Shown piece after piece: positions 1 to 8,726 of a stretch of 64,000 nt of DNA. The stretch comes from JAOBAU01 sp034667465 (GTDB taxonomy: Bacteria > Acidobacteriota > Thermoanaerobaculia > Gp7-AA8). Position 1 is the stretch's first letter. Every line of letters begins with the position of its first letter. A program made the translations under genes and the position numbers. The stretch lies in NCBI GenBank assembly GCA_034667465.1, contig JAXDJV010000012.1:66259-130258 (forward strand), written 5' to 3'. The notes below the pieces were generated by a model. The model saw nothing but the letters and a program-made list of their open reading frames with translations. It ran no database searches and was not told the origin of the DNA.

Positions 1-26
1 GTTCGAAGCTGCGTTCGAAGCCGCGC

Positions 27-458
27 TCAGACCCGCAGCCAGTCCGCTCTCCACGACTTGATTCGCTGCTTGATCTCGGCGGCGTTCTTCACATCGCCGT
101 CGAGAATTGCACGCGCCAGCTCGCACACTTCGTCGTCGCCGCAGAAGCGCAGCGCGATCAGTTGTGACGTCCGGAGATCGCCGATCCGCGGCTGCAAATC
201 CGCGGGCAGCATCCGCTGCAGGCGAAGCTGTTCTTCGAGGCGAATCAGCCTGTCCTGCACGCGCAACGGATAGGTGCGGACGATGAGCGAAAGACCGGCG
301 AGCGCCAGAGCAACGATCGCAAGCCAGACCGTCATCCCGCTGAAATGCCGCACTGCGACGACGATCGCCGTCACCGCGTTGATCGCGAGAACCGGCACGA
401 TGAAGAAGTGGTAGAGCGGGTGATAGCGGCGGTGACTCGCGTAACTCTGTTCAGCCAT
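27..458 (-). CDS. DUF6526 family membrane protein
   Basis: A 143-residue protein of unknown function. It opens with the MAEQSYASHRRYHPLYHF-type N terminus typical of DUF6526 (recalled family pattern), followed by two hydrophobic helices (about residues 17-37 and 44-62) and a soluble charged tail with the LRxSQLIALRF element and a final WRADW stretch. I chose the ATG at 458; an in-frame TTG at 470 would overlap the dnaE stop codon. The gene directly follows dnaE on the same strand, so it is probably co-transcribed with it. Nothing in the sequence shows a link to replication. Confidence 0.8.
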   Translation of the reverse strand: MAEQSYASHRRYHPLYHFFIVPVLAINAVTAIVVAVRHFSGMTVWLAIVALALAGLSLIVRTYPLRVQDRLIRLEEQLRLQRMLPADLQPRIGDLRTSQLIALRFCGDDEVCELARAILDGDVKNAAEIKQRIKSWRADWLRV

Positions 459-466
459 GCCGCATA

Positions 467-3400
467 TCAAAACACGTAGCGAGGTCTGGCGTGAACCTCT
501 TCGAGCTTCGCGGTCAGCGCCGCTCCCGGCTGCACGCGGAAGTGATGATTCACACGCAGCCGCAGTTCCGGCTTCCCGAAGTCCTCGGGCAACTCGACGA
601 TCGTGACCGACAGCGGAATGTCGCCGAGGTGCTCTTCGACGATCTCGCGAATGCGGCGGACCGTGTCGTCGCTCATCCGCGGATACGGAACCTCGAGCGC
701 GATCTCGCGAACCTTGCGATCGCGAATGCCGTCGAGCGGCATGATCTCGAGCGCGTTCAGCTCGGGCGTGATCGGCGCTTCATGAAACGCCGCGGCGTGT
801 GACGCGAAACCGGCGTCGGGGACATCAGGGGCGTCGGCAACCGCGGCGACCGCGTCGTTGAACGCGTCGATGTCGGAGGGGTCTTCGTCGGCAACCGGCA
901 CGATCGCCGGCGCCGGGGCTCCCGCTCCGAACAGCCCGAGGTTGTACTTGTCGACGTCGGCGCCGACACGTTCGCGTTCGACCTCTTTCGGATCGCGCTC
1001 CTCTTCTTCGAGATTCGTATCGTCGCGAATCTCGTACGCAGAAATGCGCACCGCGCCGCGCGACTCAGGATGTCCGCCGTATTCGTCGTCGATCTGATGC
1101 GCGTTCTGCTCGGCCGACTGCAGCGATGCGCTCCGTCCGACGGTCATGCCGCCGGTGTCTTTCACCATCGCCGTCAGCAGAATGGCGACGCCGTTGTCGA
1201 GCCACTTCGCGTACTTCGCGTAGAGATCGCTGAAGACGACCACCTCGACCGATCCGAACTGATCCTCGAGGACGAACTTCGCCATCAGCTTCCCTTCGTT
1301 CGGCCCCTTCTTGATCTTCGACTTCTTCATCTGCGAGACGATGCCGCCGATGTTCACCTGCTGATCGACGAAGCGATAAAGCGTCTCGGTGCTCACGCCC
1401 GGCGCGAACTGCTTCAGGTCATCCAGATATTTGTTGAGCGGATGGCCGGTGATGTAGAAGCCGAGCGTTTCCTTCTCGGCGCGCAGCTTCTCTTCGTCTT
1501 CCCACTCCGCGCCTCTGATCGGCGGCGGCGCATTCGTCTTCGCCGGTGCCGCGCTCGCGAACGCGCCGAACAGCGAGTTCTGTCCGCGCTCCTTCTCTTC
1601 TTTCGCACGGGCCGCGGAATCGGCCGTCGACTCGAGCGAGTCGAACAGCACCTTCCGCGGCGTGTCGAGAAAATCGAAGGAGCCCGACTTGATCAGCGCC
1701 TCGATGACCTTCTTGTTCGCCGCGCGGAGGTCGACCGCCTCGCAGAATTCGTGCAGCGACGTGAAGCGTCCCTTCTCGCGGCGCGCGGTCAGGATCGACT
1801 CGATCGCGCTCTCGCCGACGCCCTTCACGGCGCCGAGTCCGAAGCGGATGTTCGGACCGACGACTGTGAAGAACATGTTCGATTCGTTCACGTCGGGCGG
1901 CATCACCTCGATGCCCATCGACTTCGCTTCGTGAATGAACTTCACGACGCTGTCGGTCTTGTCCATTTCGCTCGACATCAACGCCGCCATGAAGTGCCGC
2001 GCATGATGCACTTTCAGCCACGCCGTCTGATACGCGACGAGCGCGTATGCCACGGAGTGCGACTTGTTGAAGCCGTAGCGCGCGAACGGCTCGATGTAAT
2101 CGAAGATGTCGTTCGCTTTTTTCTTCTCGTAGCCGATGGCGACGGCACCGTCGACGAACTTGCCGCGCTCGGCGGCCATGACGGCGGCATCCTTCTTTCC
2201 CATCGCCTTGCGCAGCAGATCCGCCTGGCCGAGCGAGTAGCCGGCCACCTGCTGCGCGATCTGCATGACCTGCTCCTGATAGACGATGACGCCGTACGTC
2301 TCTTCCAGAATTTCCTTCATCGCCGGCACGAGGTACTTCGCCTTCGACGTGCCGTTCTTGCGCTTCACATATTCGTCGACCATGCCGGCGTCGAGCGCGC
2401 CCGGTCGATAGAGCGCGTTCAGCGCGGCGAGGTCCTCGAACTGCGTCGGCCGCGCTTTGCGCAACAGCTCGACCATGCCGCCCGACTCGAACTGGAAGAC
2501 GCCTTTCGCGCGTCCTTCCTGGAAGAGTCGGAAGACCTGCGGATCGTCGAGCGGGATGTCCTCGATGACGATGTCGGCACCGTCGACGGCCTTCGCTGAC
2601 TTGATCGCGTCATCGATCACCGTCAGCGTCCGCAGGCCGAGGAAGTCCATCTTCAGGAGACCCATCTTCTCGACGACGCGCATGTCGAACTGCGTCACGA
2701 TTTCATCGCGCGTCGTGCGATAGAGCGGAACGTAATTCGTGACCGGCTCGGGCGTGATGACGACGCCGGCGGCGTGCATGCCGGCGTGACGCGCGAGCCC
2801 TTCGAGTCGCGTGCCGATCTCGATGATGCGCGCGACCTCTTTGTCGTTCCGCATCGCTTCCTGGAGCGCCGGCGATTCCTTCACCGCCATCGGCAGGCTG
2901 ACATCCGGGCCGGTCGGAATCGTCTTCGCCACTTTGTCGACGAGACCGTAGGAGAGTCCGAGCACGCGGCCGACGTCGCGCACGACCGACTTCGCCGCCA
3001 TCGTTCCGAACGTGATGATCTGCGCGACGTTTTCCTTCCCGTACTTCTGGCGGACGTACTCGATGACGCGCCCGCGATTGTTCATGCAGAAGTCGATGTC
3101 GATGTCAGGCATCGAGATGCGCTCGGGATTGAGGAAGCGCTCGAAGAGCAGATCGTATTCGAGCGGATCGACGTCGGTGATTCCCATCGAATACGCGACG
3201 AGCGAACCGGCGGCGGAACCGCGTCCCGGCCCGACCGGGATGCCGTTGTCTTTCGCGTACTTGATGAAGTCCCAGACCACGAGGAAGTAGCCGGGGAAGC
3301 CCATCGTTTTGATGATGTCGATCTCGCGTTCGAGCCGGTCCCAGTACGCCTGCGTCTCGTGTTTCTTCCGCTTCGCGGCGAAGAGATGCGCCATCGCTTT

Positions 3401-4342
3401 CAGGCGCTTCTCCAGTCCGGCGCGCGCGATTTTCGCGAAGTGCGTGCCGATGTCCTGCCCTTCCGGCACCGGGAAGTTCGGCAGGTGATAGCCGCTGACG
3501 TCGAGCGACATGTTGATGCGGTCGGCGATGGCGACGGTGTTGGCGATCGCTTCCGGATATCCGCGGAAGATCGTCGTCATCTCGTCGGGACTCTTGACGT
3601 AGAAGTCGTCGGAGTAGAACTTCATCCGCTTCTCGTCGCCGAGGGTTTTGCCGGTGCCGATGCAGAGCAGCACTTCGTGCGCGAAGGCGTCGTCTTTGTT
3701 GAGGTAGTGCGAGTCGTTGGTGGCGACCATGCGCAGGCCGACTTCGTCGGCGAGGCGCGCCATCATCGGGACGATCTTCTGCTGATCGGGGATGCCGTGA
3801 TCCTGGATCTCGAGGAAGAAGTTGTCGACGCCGAGGATCTCTTTGTACTGAAGCGCCGCTTCCTTTGCCTTGGTGACGTTGCCGTTGGCGAGGCTTTGCG
3901 ACACTTCGCCTTTGAGGCATGACGAGAGGACGATCAGCCCTTCGCGATGTTCGCGCAGCAGCTCTTTGTCGATGCGCGGCTTGTAGTAGAAACCTTCGGT
4001 GTACCCGGCCGAGACGAGCTTGACGAGGTTCTTGTAGCCCTCGTTGTTCTGCGCGAGCACGATGAGATGGTTGTTCGCGCCGGCGTCGGCCTGCCCGTCT
4101 TCGACGCCGGCTTTGTCGTGGCGCGAGCCGTACGCGACGTACATCTCACAACCGATGATCGGCTTGACCTTCTCCTTCTTCATCGCGTTGTAAAACTCGA
4201 CCGCGCCGAACATGTTGCCGTGGTCGGTGATCGCGCACGCCGGCATGCCGAGCTGCGCAACTTTCTTCGCGAGCTCCTCCGGCCGGCTGGCGCCGTCGAG
4301 GAGGGAGTATTCAGTGTGAAGGTGAAGGTGAACGAAGGACAT
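467..4342 (-). CDS. dnaE: DNA polymerase III alpha subunit
   Basis: Replicative polymerase of the DnaE1 type, 1291 residues. The N-terminal PHP domain begins with HLHTEYSLLDGA (residues 5-16). The polymerase palm carries PDIDIDF near residue 411 and GPGRGSAAGSLVAY before it. A helix-hairpin-helix region (GLGAVKGVGESAIESIL) and an OB fold (about residues 990-1070, VNIGGIVSQMKKSKIKKG) follow. It is longer than E. coli DnaE (1160) because of an Ala/Asp/Pro-rich linker around residues 1140-1220 before the conserved C-terminal piece. It is transcribed away from the heptad palindrome at 4381, and a TACAAT -10 box lies 26 nt before the ATG. Confidence 0.97.
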   Translation of the reverse strand: MSFVHLHLHTEYSLLDGASRPEELAKKVAQLGMPACAITDHGNMFGAVEFYNAMKKEKVKPIIGCEMYVAYGSRHDKAGVEDGQADAGANNHLIVLAQNNEGYKNLVKLVSAGYTEGFYYKPRIDKELLREHREGLIVLSSCLKGEVSQSLANGNVTKAKEAALQYKEILGVDNFFLEIQDHGIPDQQKIVPMMARLADEVGLRMVATNDSHYLNKDDAFAHEVLLCIGTGKTLGDEKRMKFYSDDFYVKSPDEMTTIFRGYPEAIANTVAIADRINMSLDVSGYHLPNFPVPEGQDIGTHFAKIARAGLEKRLKAMAHLFAAKRKKHETQAYWDRLEREIDIIKTMGFPGYFLVVWDFIKYAKDNGIPVGPGRGSAAGSLVAYSMGITDVDPLEYDLLFERFLNPERISMPDIDIDFCMNNRGRVIEYVRQKYGKENVAQIITFGTMAAKSVVRDVGRVLGLSYGLVDKVAKTIPTGPDVSLPMAVKESPALQEAMRNDKEVARIIEIGTRLEGLARHAGMHAAGVVITPEPVTNYVPLYRTTRDEIVTQFDMRVVEKMGLLKMDFLGLRTLTVIDDAIKSAKAVDGADIVIEDIPLDDPQVFRLFQEGRAKGVFQFESGGMVELLRKARPTQFEDLAALNALYRPGALDAGMVDEYVKRKNGTSKAKYLVPAMKEILEETYGVIVYQEQVMQIAQQVAGYSLGQADLLRKAMGKKDAAVMAAERGKFVDGAVAIGYEKKKANDIFDYIEPFARYGFNKSHSVAYALVAYQTAWLKVHHARHFMAALMSSEMDKTDSVVKFIHEAKSMGIEVMPPDVNESNMFFTVVGPNIRFGLGAVKGVGESAIESILTARREKGRFTSLHEFCEAVDLRAANKKVIEALIKSGSFDFLDTPRKVLFDSLESTADSAARAKEEKERGQNSLFGAFASAAPAKTNAPPPIRGAEWEDEEKLRAEKETLGFYITGHPLNKYLDDLKQFAPGVSTETLYRFVDQQVNIGGIVSQMKKSKIKKGPNEGKLMAKFVLEDQFGSVEVVVFSDLYAKYAKWLDNGVAILLTAMVKDTGGMTVGRSASLQSAEQNAHQIDDEYGGHPESRGAVRISAYEIRDDTNLEEEERDPKEVERERVGADVDKYNLGLFGAGAPAPAIVPVADEDPSDIDAFNDAVAAVADAPDVPDAGFASHAAAFHEAPITPELNALEIMPLDGIRDRKVREIALEVPYPRMSDDTVRRIREIVEEHLGDIPLSVTIVELPEDFGKPELRLRVNHHFRVQPGAALTAKLEEVHARPRYVF

Positions 4343-4368
4343 CGGGCCTCGGGATGTGTGTCGACGGC

Positions 4369-4374
4369 ATTGTA
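4369..4374 (-). promoter_or_regulatory. Probable -10 box of dnaE
   Basis: TACAAT on the minus strand, 26 nt upstream of the dnaE ATG. The -35 position falls inside the left arm of the heptad palindrome that starts at 4381. A weak GAGG lies just before the start codon. Confidence 0.5.
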
Positions 4375-4380
4375 CCAGGC

Positions 4381-4473
4381 GGATGAGGGATGAAGGATGA
4401 AGGATGAAGGATGAATAAAGGCGGAGGCCACGCCGGCAAACGCCTCATCCTTCATCCTTCATCCCTCATCCTT
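4381..4473. repeat. Heptad-arm palindrome A
   Basis: Left arm is five 7-nt units (GGATGAG, then four GGATGAA), then a core TAAAGGCGGAGGCC...AAACGCC (4416-4444), then four inverted units (TCATCCT/TTCATCC/CTCATCC). The outermost variant unit GGATGAG is mirrored exactly on the far arm, giving about 27 bp of perfect stem. It sits between divergent dnaE and the DUF4173 gene, with a -10-like box a few bases beyond each end. Members B-E are at 17086, 46469, 51087 and 53318. Confidence 0.9.
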
Positions 4474-4476
4474 CGA

Positions 4477-4482
4477 TATACT
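4477..4482 (+). promoter_or_regulatory. Possible -10 box of the DUF4173 gene
   Basis: TATACT lies 4 bp beyond the right arm of palindrome A and 4 nt before the ATG at 4487. This is too close for that ATG on a normal transcript, so the in-frame ATG at 4505 may be the real start. Confidence 0.4.
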
Positions 4483-4486
4483 TTTC

Positions 4487-6025
4487 ATGGTAAAGTTCTT
4501 TCTCATGGACGAAGAGGAAGTCTCCCGCCCCGCCCGCCCGCTCCCTGCCGCAGCCATCGCATTCGCACTGGGGCTCGCGGGCGATCTCCTGTTGCGCGCG
4601 CTGCCGTGGGGCGTGAATGCCGCCATCTGGACCGTGCTCATCCTTGGCGGCGTGATCTGGCTGATGCGTCGTGAGCGGCCACAGCCGGTGGCGTCCATTG
4701 CGTTCGCGGCGATCGGCGCGTTACTCGCCGCCGCGTGCATCGCGTGGCGTGATTCCTCCGTCCTCGTCGCGCTCGACATTCTTCTGCTCGCGCTCTTCCT
4801 CCTCTTCCTCTCCCTCGACACACGCCAGGTCGTGCTCTGGTCGACCGGCATCGCGCGACTGATTGCCGCGATCTTCTTCACGATCGTCTTCGCGATCCCC
4901 GGCATGTTCCAGCTGCTGCTCGCCGATGTGCGGTGGCGCGAGCTTCGCCCCGGACTGATCGGACGCCGCGCGCTCATCGTGCTGCGCGGTCTCGTCATCG
5001 CCCTGCCGCTGCTGCTGCTCTTCAGCGTCCTGCTCTCATCCGCCGACGCGGCATTTTCCGGGCTGCTCTCGAACGTCTTCAACATCGATCTGCCGCGGCT
5101 CATCGGTCACGTCGTGCTGACGATCGTGCTGACGTTCCTGACCGCCGGTTTCCTTCGCGCGACGCTCCGCGGTCCGGCCGTTCCCGACGCCGACCGCCCA
5201 TCCTTCTTCCACCTCGGCGCGGCCGAGACCAACATCGCCATCGGCCTCGTTGACGTGCTCTTCGCCGCGTTCGTCGCCGTGCAGTTCCGCTACTTCTTCG
5301 GCGGCGCGGATCTCGTGCGACTCGCTCCGAAACTGACGTACGCCGAATACGCGCGGCATGGTTTCTTCGAGCTCGTCACGGTCGCAGCGCTCGTCGTGCC
5401 GCTGCTGCTGTTCGCCGACTGGATTTCCGATCGGCGCGAGGCTGCCGGAGCGAAGACCTTCCGCATCCTCGCGCTCATTCAGGTGTTGCTCGTCGGCGTG
5501 ATGCTCGTCTCCGCGTATCGGCGGATGCAGCTTTACGTCGACGAATACGGCCTGACCGAACTGCGGCTTTACACGACCGCGTTCATGTTCTGGCTCGGCG
5601 CGCTGCTGGTCTGGTTCGCGGTCACAGTGCTGACCGGGAACCGCACGCGATTCCTCATCGGCGCGCTCGCCAGCGGTGTCGTGGTCGTGCTCGCGCTGCA
5701 CGCGGTCGATCCCGACAACCGCATCGTCCGGACGAACGTCGAGCGCGCCGCCGCCGGAAAACGCGCACTCGACATGACCTACGCAACGTCGCTCAGCGCC
5801 GACGCCACTCCCGCGCTGATCGCGGCGCTTCCTCTTCTTCCGGAGCCGCAGCGGCTGTGCGCCGCGCACCATCTGTTGTGGCTCGATGTGAAGGACAACC
5901 GCGACTGGCGTTCGTGGAACGCGTCACGCACCCGCGCGCATGCGGCGATCGATGAGCATCGCGCGGAGCTCGTCGCTATGGGTTCCCGTTGTCCCGGCGC
6001 TGCGCCGTATCCGAAGCGAGATTGA
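4487..6025 (+). CDS. DUF4173/DUF4153-type polytopic membrane protein
   Basis: A 512-residue integral membrane protein with about 10-12 hydrophobic segments starting near residue 20. The C-terminal pattern (HAVDPDNRIVRTNVERA, then LDMTYATSLSADATPAL) is characteristic of DUF4173/DUF4153 proteins, whose function is unknown. Two starts are possible: ATG 4487 (MVKFFLMDEEE) and ATG 4505 (MDEEE); the TATACT box at 4477 favours the latter. The 3' end overlaps the convergent carboxypeptidase-regulatory-like gene by 50 bases. Confidence 0.8.
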   Translation: MVKFFLMDEEEVSRPARPLPAAAIAFALGLAGDLLLRALPWGVNAAIWTVLILGGVIWLMRRERPQPVASIAFAAIGALLAAACIAWRDSSVLVALDILLLALFLLFLSLDTRQVVLWSTGIARLIAAIFFTIVFAIPGMFQLLLADVRWRELRPGLIGRRALIVLRGLVIALPLLLLFSVLLSSADAAFSGLLSNVFNIDLPRLIGHVVLTIVLTFLTAGFLRATLRGPAVPDADRPSFFHLGAAETNIAIGLVDVLFAAFVAVQFRYFFGGADLVRLAPKLTYAEYARHGFFELVTVAALVVPLLLFADWISDRREAAGAKTFRILALIQVLLVGVMLVSAYRRMQLYVDEYGLTELRLYTTAFMFWLGALLVWFAVTVLTGNRTRFLIGALASGVVVVLALHAVDPDNRIVRTNVERAAAGKRALDMTYATSLSADATPALIAALPLLPEPQRLCAAHHLLWLDVKDNRDWRSWNASRTRAHAAIDEHRAELVAMGSRCPGAAPYPKRD

Positions 6026-6941
6026 TCGTCCCGGCGTCGGCGCTCGTCAGCTCTCCGCCGACCTCCACGACTTTCGACGCGAGCGTTCGCGGCACCGTCG
6101 TCTCGGTGATCACCGAGACGACGTACATCTCGTTCGCGCCGACCGGCGCTACGACAAAGCGGCCATTCTCATCGGTCGAGATCTCCTCGGTACCGAGAAA
6201 GTCATCGCTGTAGCGCAAAAGTTGCGCGACCTGCACGCGCGCACCGGCGACCGGCTTCCCGTCCGCCATCACGCGTCCCGCCAATGCGGCGCCGGGCGTG
6301 ATCCGCAGAGTGCGTGGCTGTGACACCCGCACCATCCGACGGATCACCGGCGCGAAGTTACGTGCGCGAATGCGGACGTCGGTCGCGAACGAGTTGTCCG
6401 GCAGACGCAGCACGAACTCGCCGTCGGCGTCGGTGATCGAAAGCTTGTCGAGGCCGGGGATCTGTCCGAAGCCGGTTTGGAAATGGTCCTCATCACCGAG
6501 GTGCACGCCGGCCGGCTCGACGAGGGCGCCGACGATCGGCTTGCCCGTCGGATCGACGACGATTCCGCAGACGAGTCGCCCGCGAGCGGAGGGAACGCGC
6601 GGCTTGAGCGTGATCGTCACCGGCGTTCCGCCCGGAACGTAGTCGGAAAACGCCGGCTCGTAACCGCTGGCAACGGCGAGCAACCGGAAGCGCAACGCCG
6701 GATCGAGCTCGCGCAGATGAAACGAGCCGTCGGCGTCGAGCGCCTCGTGCTTGCCGCAATCGCGATAGCACGATGGACAGAGCGTATTCGGTCCGCTTCG
6801 CGGCAACGCCGTGTAGACGTAGACGTGCGCGGCGCGAAGCAGCTTGCCGTCTTCAGCAACGACAAGGCCGGAGAGTTCATCAGCGTGCAGAGTGGAAGCT
6901 GCGGCGAGCACGAAAAGCGCGAAGAGGGTCGCTGTTCTCAT
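5976..6941 (-). CDS. Secreted carboxypeptidase-regulatory-like domain protein
   Basis: A 321-residue exported protein. Residues 1-20 form a signal peptide (MRTATLFALFVLAAASTLHA). The rest reads as successive beta-sandwich CarboxypepD_reg-like domains: LSGLVVAEDGKLLRAAHVYV near 23, GIVVDPTGKPIVGALVEPAG near 125, and GRVMADGKPVAGARVQV near 227. Two short Cys pairs (CPSC and CGKH, about 57-68) lie in the first domain. Such domains usually serve as binding or adhesion modules; no enzymatic motif is visible. The gene is convergent with and overlaps the DUF4173 gene. Confidence 0.75.
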   Translation of the reverse strand: MRTATLFALFVLAAASTLHADELSGLVVAEDGKLLRAAHVYVYTALPRSGPNTLCPSCYRDCGKHEALDADGSFHLRELDPALRFRLLAVASGYEPAFSDYVPGGTPVTITLKPRVPSARGRLVCGIVVDPTGKPIVGALVEPAGVHLGDEDHFQTGFGQIPGLDKLSITDADGEFVLRLPDNSFATDVRIRARNFAPVIRRMVRVSQPRTLRITPGAALAGRVMADGKPVAGARVQVAQLLRYSDDFLGTEEISTDENGRFVVAPVGANEMYVVSVITETTVPRTLASKVVEVGGELTSADAGTINLASDTAQRRDNGNP

Positions 6942-6977
6942 GTCAATGCGACGAGCCGCATTGCGCGAAGTTACGCG

Positions 6978-7715
6978 CTATGAATCGAACGCGACGCGCA
7001 CCGGACGTCCGCCCGCGGGACGCGAGGCCGGATCGATGCGCGCGTCGAGCAGCTCGCGCAGGTTCGTCAGCTCGAGGAACATATGACGATGCCGGATGCA
7101 GTGAACGGCGATCGCGAGAAACAGCATTGCCAGCACCGCGAAGAAGACCAGCGACGCCGGGCTGCGCGCCGGCAGCATCGATGACGTCGTCCCGACGAAC
7201 AGCTCCTGCATCACGATCAGCAGAAAGAGCGGCAGCGGAAAGAAAACCAGCGCTGACAAAACGCGGCTCGCCTGAATGCGGAAGTACGGCCGCAGCGCGA
7301 GCAGACTGATCGAGACGAAGTAGCCAAGCATCAGCACCGCGGCGAAGTGCAATTCACCTGATGCGCCGCCGCCTGCGCCGTGACGCGCGAGCGTCAGCAT
7401 TCGCGTCTGCAGGAAGAGCAGCCAGATCAGCGACGTCACCGCTGCTCCGACGGAGAAGAGCGCGAGAAATGCGCCGAAGAGATTGCGCGCGGCGAGCAGC
7501 GCCGCCATCCGGACGAGCAGCGACGCGCAGGCGACGCCGGCCAGCAGCGCGACGACGATCGCCCATCCGGCGGTTGCCGACGTCGAGACGCGCGCTCCCT
7601 GCACCGCCACGAAAGCGATGTCGCTTCCCTGCAACTGCTGCACGGCGTCGGTCGCCGCGGAGAGTCCCAGGAAAAGGAAGAACGCCGTTCCGGCGTAGAA
7701 AAGAATGCGCGGCAT
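6978..7715 (-). CDS. Hypothetical polytopic membrane protein
   Basis: 245 residues with about six predicted transmembrane segments (near residues 4-22, 50-72, 80-103, 122-142, 150-170 and 185-207) and a basic C-terminal tail. I do not recognise the family. A minus-strand TACCAT box 7 nt before the ATG indicates a leaderless transcript; that box directly abuts the stop codon of the broken rof-like gene upstream. Confidence 0.65.
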   Translation of the reverse strand: MPRILFYAGTAFFLFLGLSAATDAVQQLQGSDIAFVAVQGARVSTSATAGWAIVVALLAGVACASLLVRMAALLAARNLFGAFLALFSVGAAVTSLIWLLFLQTRMLTLARHGAGGGASGELHFAAVLMLGYFVSISLLALRPYFRIQASRVLSALVFFPLPLFLLIVMQELFVGTTSSMLPARSPASLVFFAVLAMLFLAIAVHCIRHRHMFLELTNLRELLDARIDPASRPAGGRPVRVAFDS

Positions 7716-7722
7716 CGGACCA

Positions 7723-7728
7723 ATGGTA
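7723..7728 (-). promoter_or_regulatory. -10 box, leaderless promoter
   Basis: TACCAT with a 7-nt gap to the ATG at 7715 and no Shine-Dalgarno sequence. It fits the TANNNT pattern seen before many starts in this window. Confidence 0.5.
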
Positions 7729-7969
7729 CTACTCGGTCGATTCCCGCATCGAGATGATCTGATCGAGTCGGATGTCGACCGGCCCTTCCGGCGCCTCGAA
7801 CTTCACGAATTCCGCGCCGTCAGCGGTGTAGACGTCGGCGATTCGTCCGCGCTGGCGCTGTGTAACCCCTTCGAGCTCGAACTCCAGCTACGTTCGTTTT
7901 GTGCATCGCCGCCGCTTCCAGCTGATCGTGATAGTCGCAGGAGACCGGCTCGTATGGTTCATTCGACAT
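7729..7969 (-). pseudogene. Rof-like Rho-binding antiterminator, frameshifted
   Basis: Too short and broken to appear as one reading frame. From ATG 7969 (Shine-Dalgarno GGAGG 7 nt upstream) it reads MSNEPYEPVSCDYHDQLEAA followed by AMHKTNV. The frame then continues as an unrelated tail to a TGA, while the +1 frame carries LEFELEGVTQRQRGRIADVY and a C terminus EGPVDIRLDQIISMRE, ending at TAG 7729. Removing one base near 7882 restores a 79-residue protein resembling Rof (PF07073: CDxxDxLExA near the start, a RLDxI motif near the end). Rof proteins inhibit Rho-dependent termination. The break could be a real mutation, an assembly error or recoding. Confidence 0.7.
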
Positions 7970-8043
7970 CTCGTTTCCTCCGCTTCGTTGCCATTACACG
8001 ATCGATGCCTTTTGCGGTAGGATCGTCGCGGTCTCCCCCAACG

Positions 8044-8364
8044 ATGAACGGACTGAGCTCTCTCTTTCAGATCGAGTCACTTTCGACCGCGATGCCGGTC
8101 GCTTTCGCCGTCATCCTGCTGCTGATCCTCATCGTTTCGTTCCGCTCGCGTGCCGTCGTTTTCTGCCAGTACCTGGAGGCGATGACCGGCATCAAGCTGC
8201 AGCCGTCGACAGTTCGTCGCGTTTACAAAGAGCTCGGACCGGACGGCGTGCGCGAGTTCTTCCTCGACCTGATCATTCGCGAGGATTTGAAGCAGGGACC
8301 GCTCGATCCGTCGGACGACGACGCATCATCAGCACGAGCGGCCGGCTCCGGGAACCAGGCTTAG
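8044..8364 (+). CDS. Small membrane-anchored hypothetical protein
   Basis: 106 residues. One transmembrane helix (about 14-34, MPVAFAVILLLILIVSF) is followed by a cytoplasmic domain (YLEAMTGIKLQPSTVRRVYK, then LGPDGVREFFLDLIIRED) and an acidic tail. I do not recognise the family. An upstream in-frame ATG at 8005 exists. I prefer 8044 because a TAGGAT box at 8017-8022 would give it a short leader, but no Shine-Dalgarno is visible for either. Its TAG stop overlaps the stop of the convergent receiver gene (shared TTAG). Confidence 0.6.
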   Translation: MNGLSSLFQIESLSTAMPVAFAVILLLILIVSFRSRAVVFCQYLEAMTGIKLQPSTVRRVYKELGPDGVREFFLDLIIREDLKQGPLDPSDDDASSARAAGSGNQA

Positions 8365-8726
8365 ACGCAGTAGACGCGCGCGCGCTCGGCGACATACGCG
8401 GCATCGACCGGTTTCAGCAGCGTCTCGTCCGCGACTCTCCCCCATGTCCGCAGCTCCGGATCGGGGTCTCCTACGATGATCACCGAAGTGGCTGTCCGGT
8501 CGCGGTCGCGCAACGCTTCGAGCGCGGAAAGTCCTCGTTTCGATTTCAGATCGACGCCGAGCAGCACGATGCGAAACGTTCGCGTGCGGACGATTTCGAC
8601 GGCGTCGGCGCCGTCGGCGGAGAACGTCACGGTGAAGTGGCGCTGATCGAGCGCGGCGATCAGCGATTTGCGAAACGCATCGTCATCGTGGATGACGAGC
8701 GCGGGACAGCTGGGAGCAATCATCAA
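8361..8726 (-). CDS. Stand-alone receiver-domain protein lacking the usual phospho-Asp
   Basis: 121 residues forming a single CheY-like fold: an acidic triad D14-D16 (VIHDDDAF) and the conserved Lys at 105 (LLKPV). The expected phospho-acceptor position after beta-3 reads VLLGVDL, so Gly57 replaces Asp, with an Asp two residues later. The usual Thr/Ser after beta-4 is also missing (IIVGDPD). It may be a phosphorylation-independent pseudo-receiver, or use Asp59. The start overlaps the macro-domain gene stop (ATGA), so the two are translationally coupled. Confidence 0.75.
   Translation of the reverse strand: MMIAPSCPALVIHDDDAFRKSLIAALDQRHFTVTFSADGADAVEIVRTRTFRIVLLGVDLKSKRGLSALEALRDRDRTATSVIIVGDPDPELRTWGRVADETLLKPVDAAYVAERARVYCV

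Noticed and set aside
1070..2599. Long open frame of about 509 codons opposite dnaE
   Set aside because: Arg/Asp/Val/Leu-rich shadow of a GC-rich gene; no domain, no initiation signal, and dnaE is unambiguous.
4381..4473. Heptad arrays as CRISPR or protein-coding repeats (HPSSFIL translations)
   Set aside because: There are no spacers and no cas genes; units are 7 nt and inverted around a core; translated strings are by-products of the repeat.
7729..7969. Programmed frameshift in the rof-like gene
   Set aside because: I saw no slippery run, stimulatory structure or rare-codon stop at the junction; kept as a pseudogene or sequence error.
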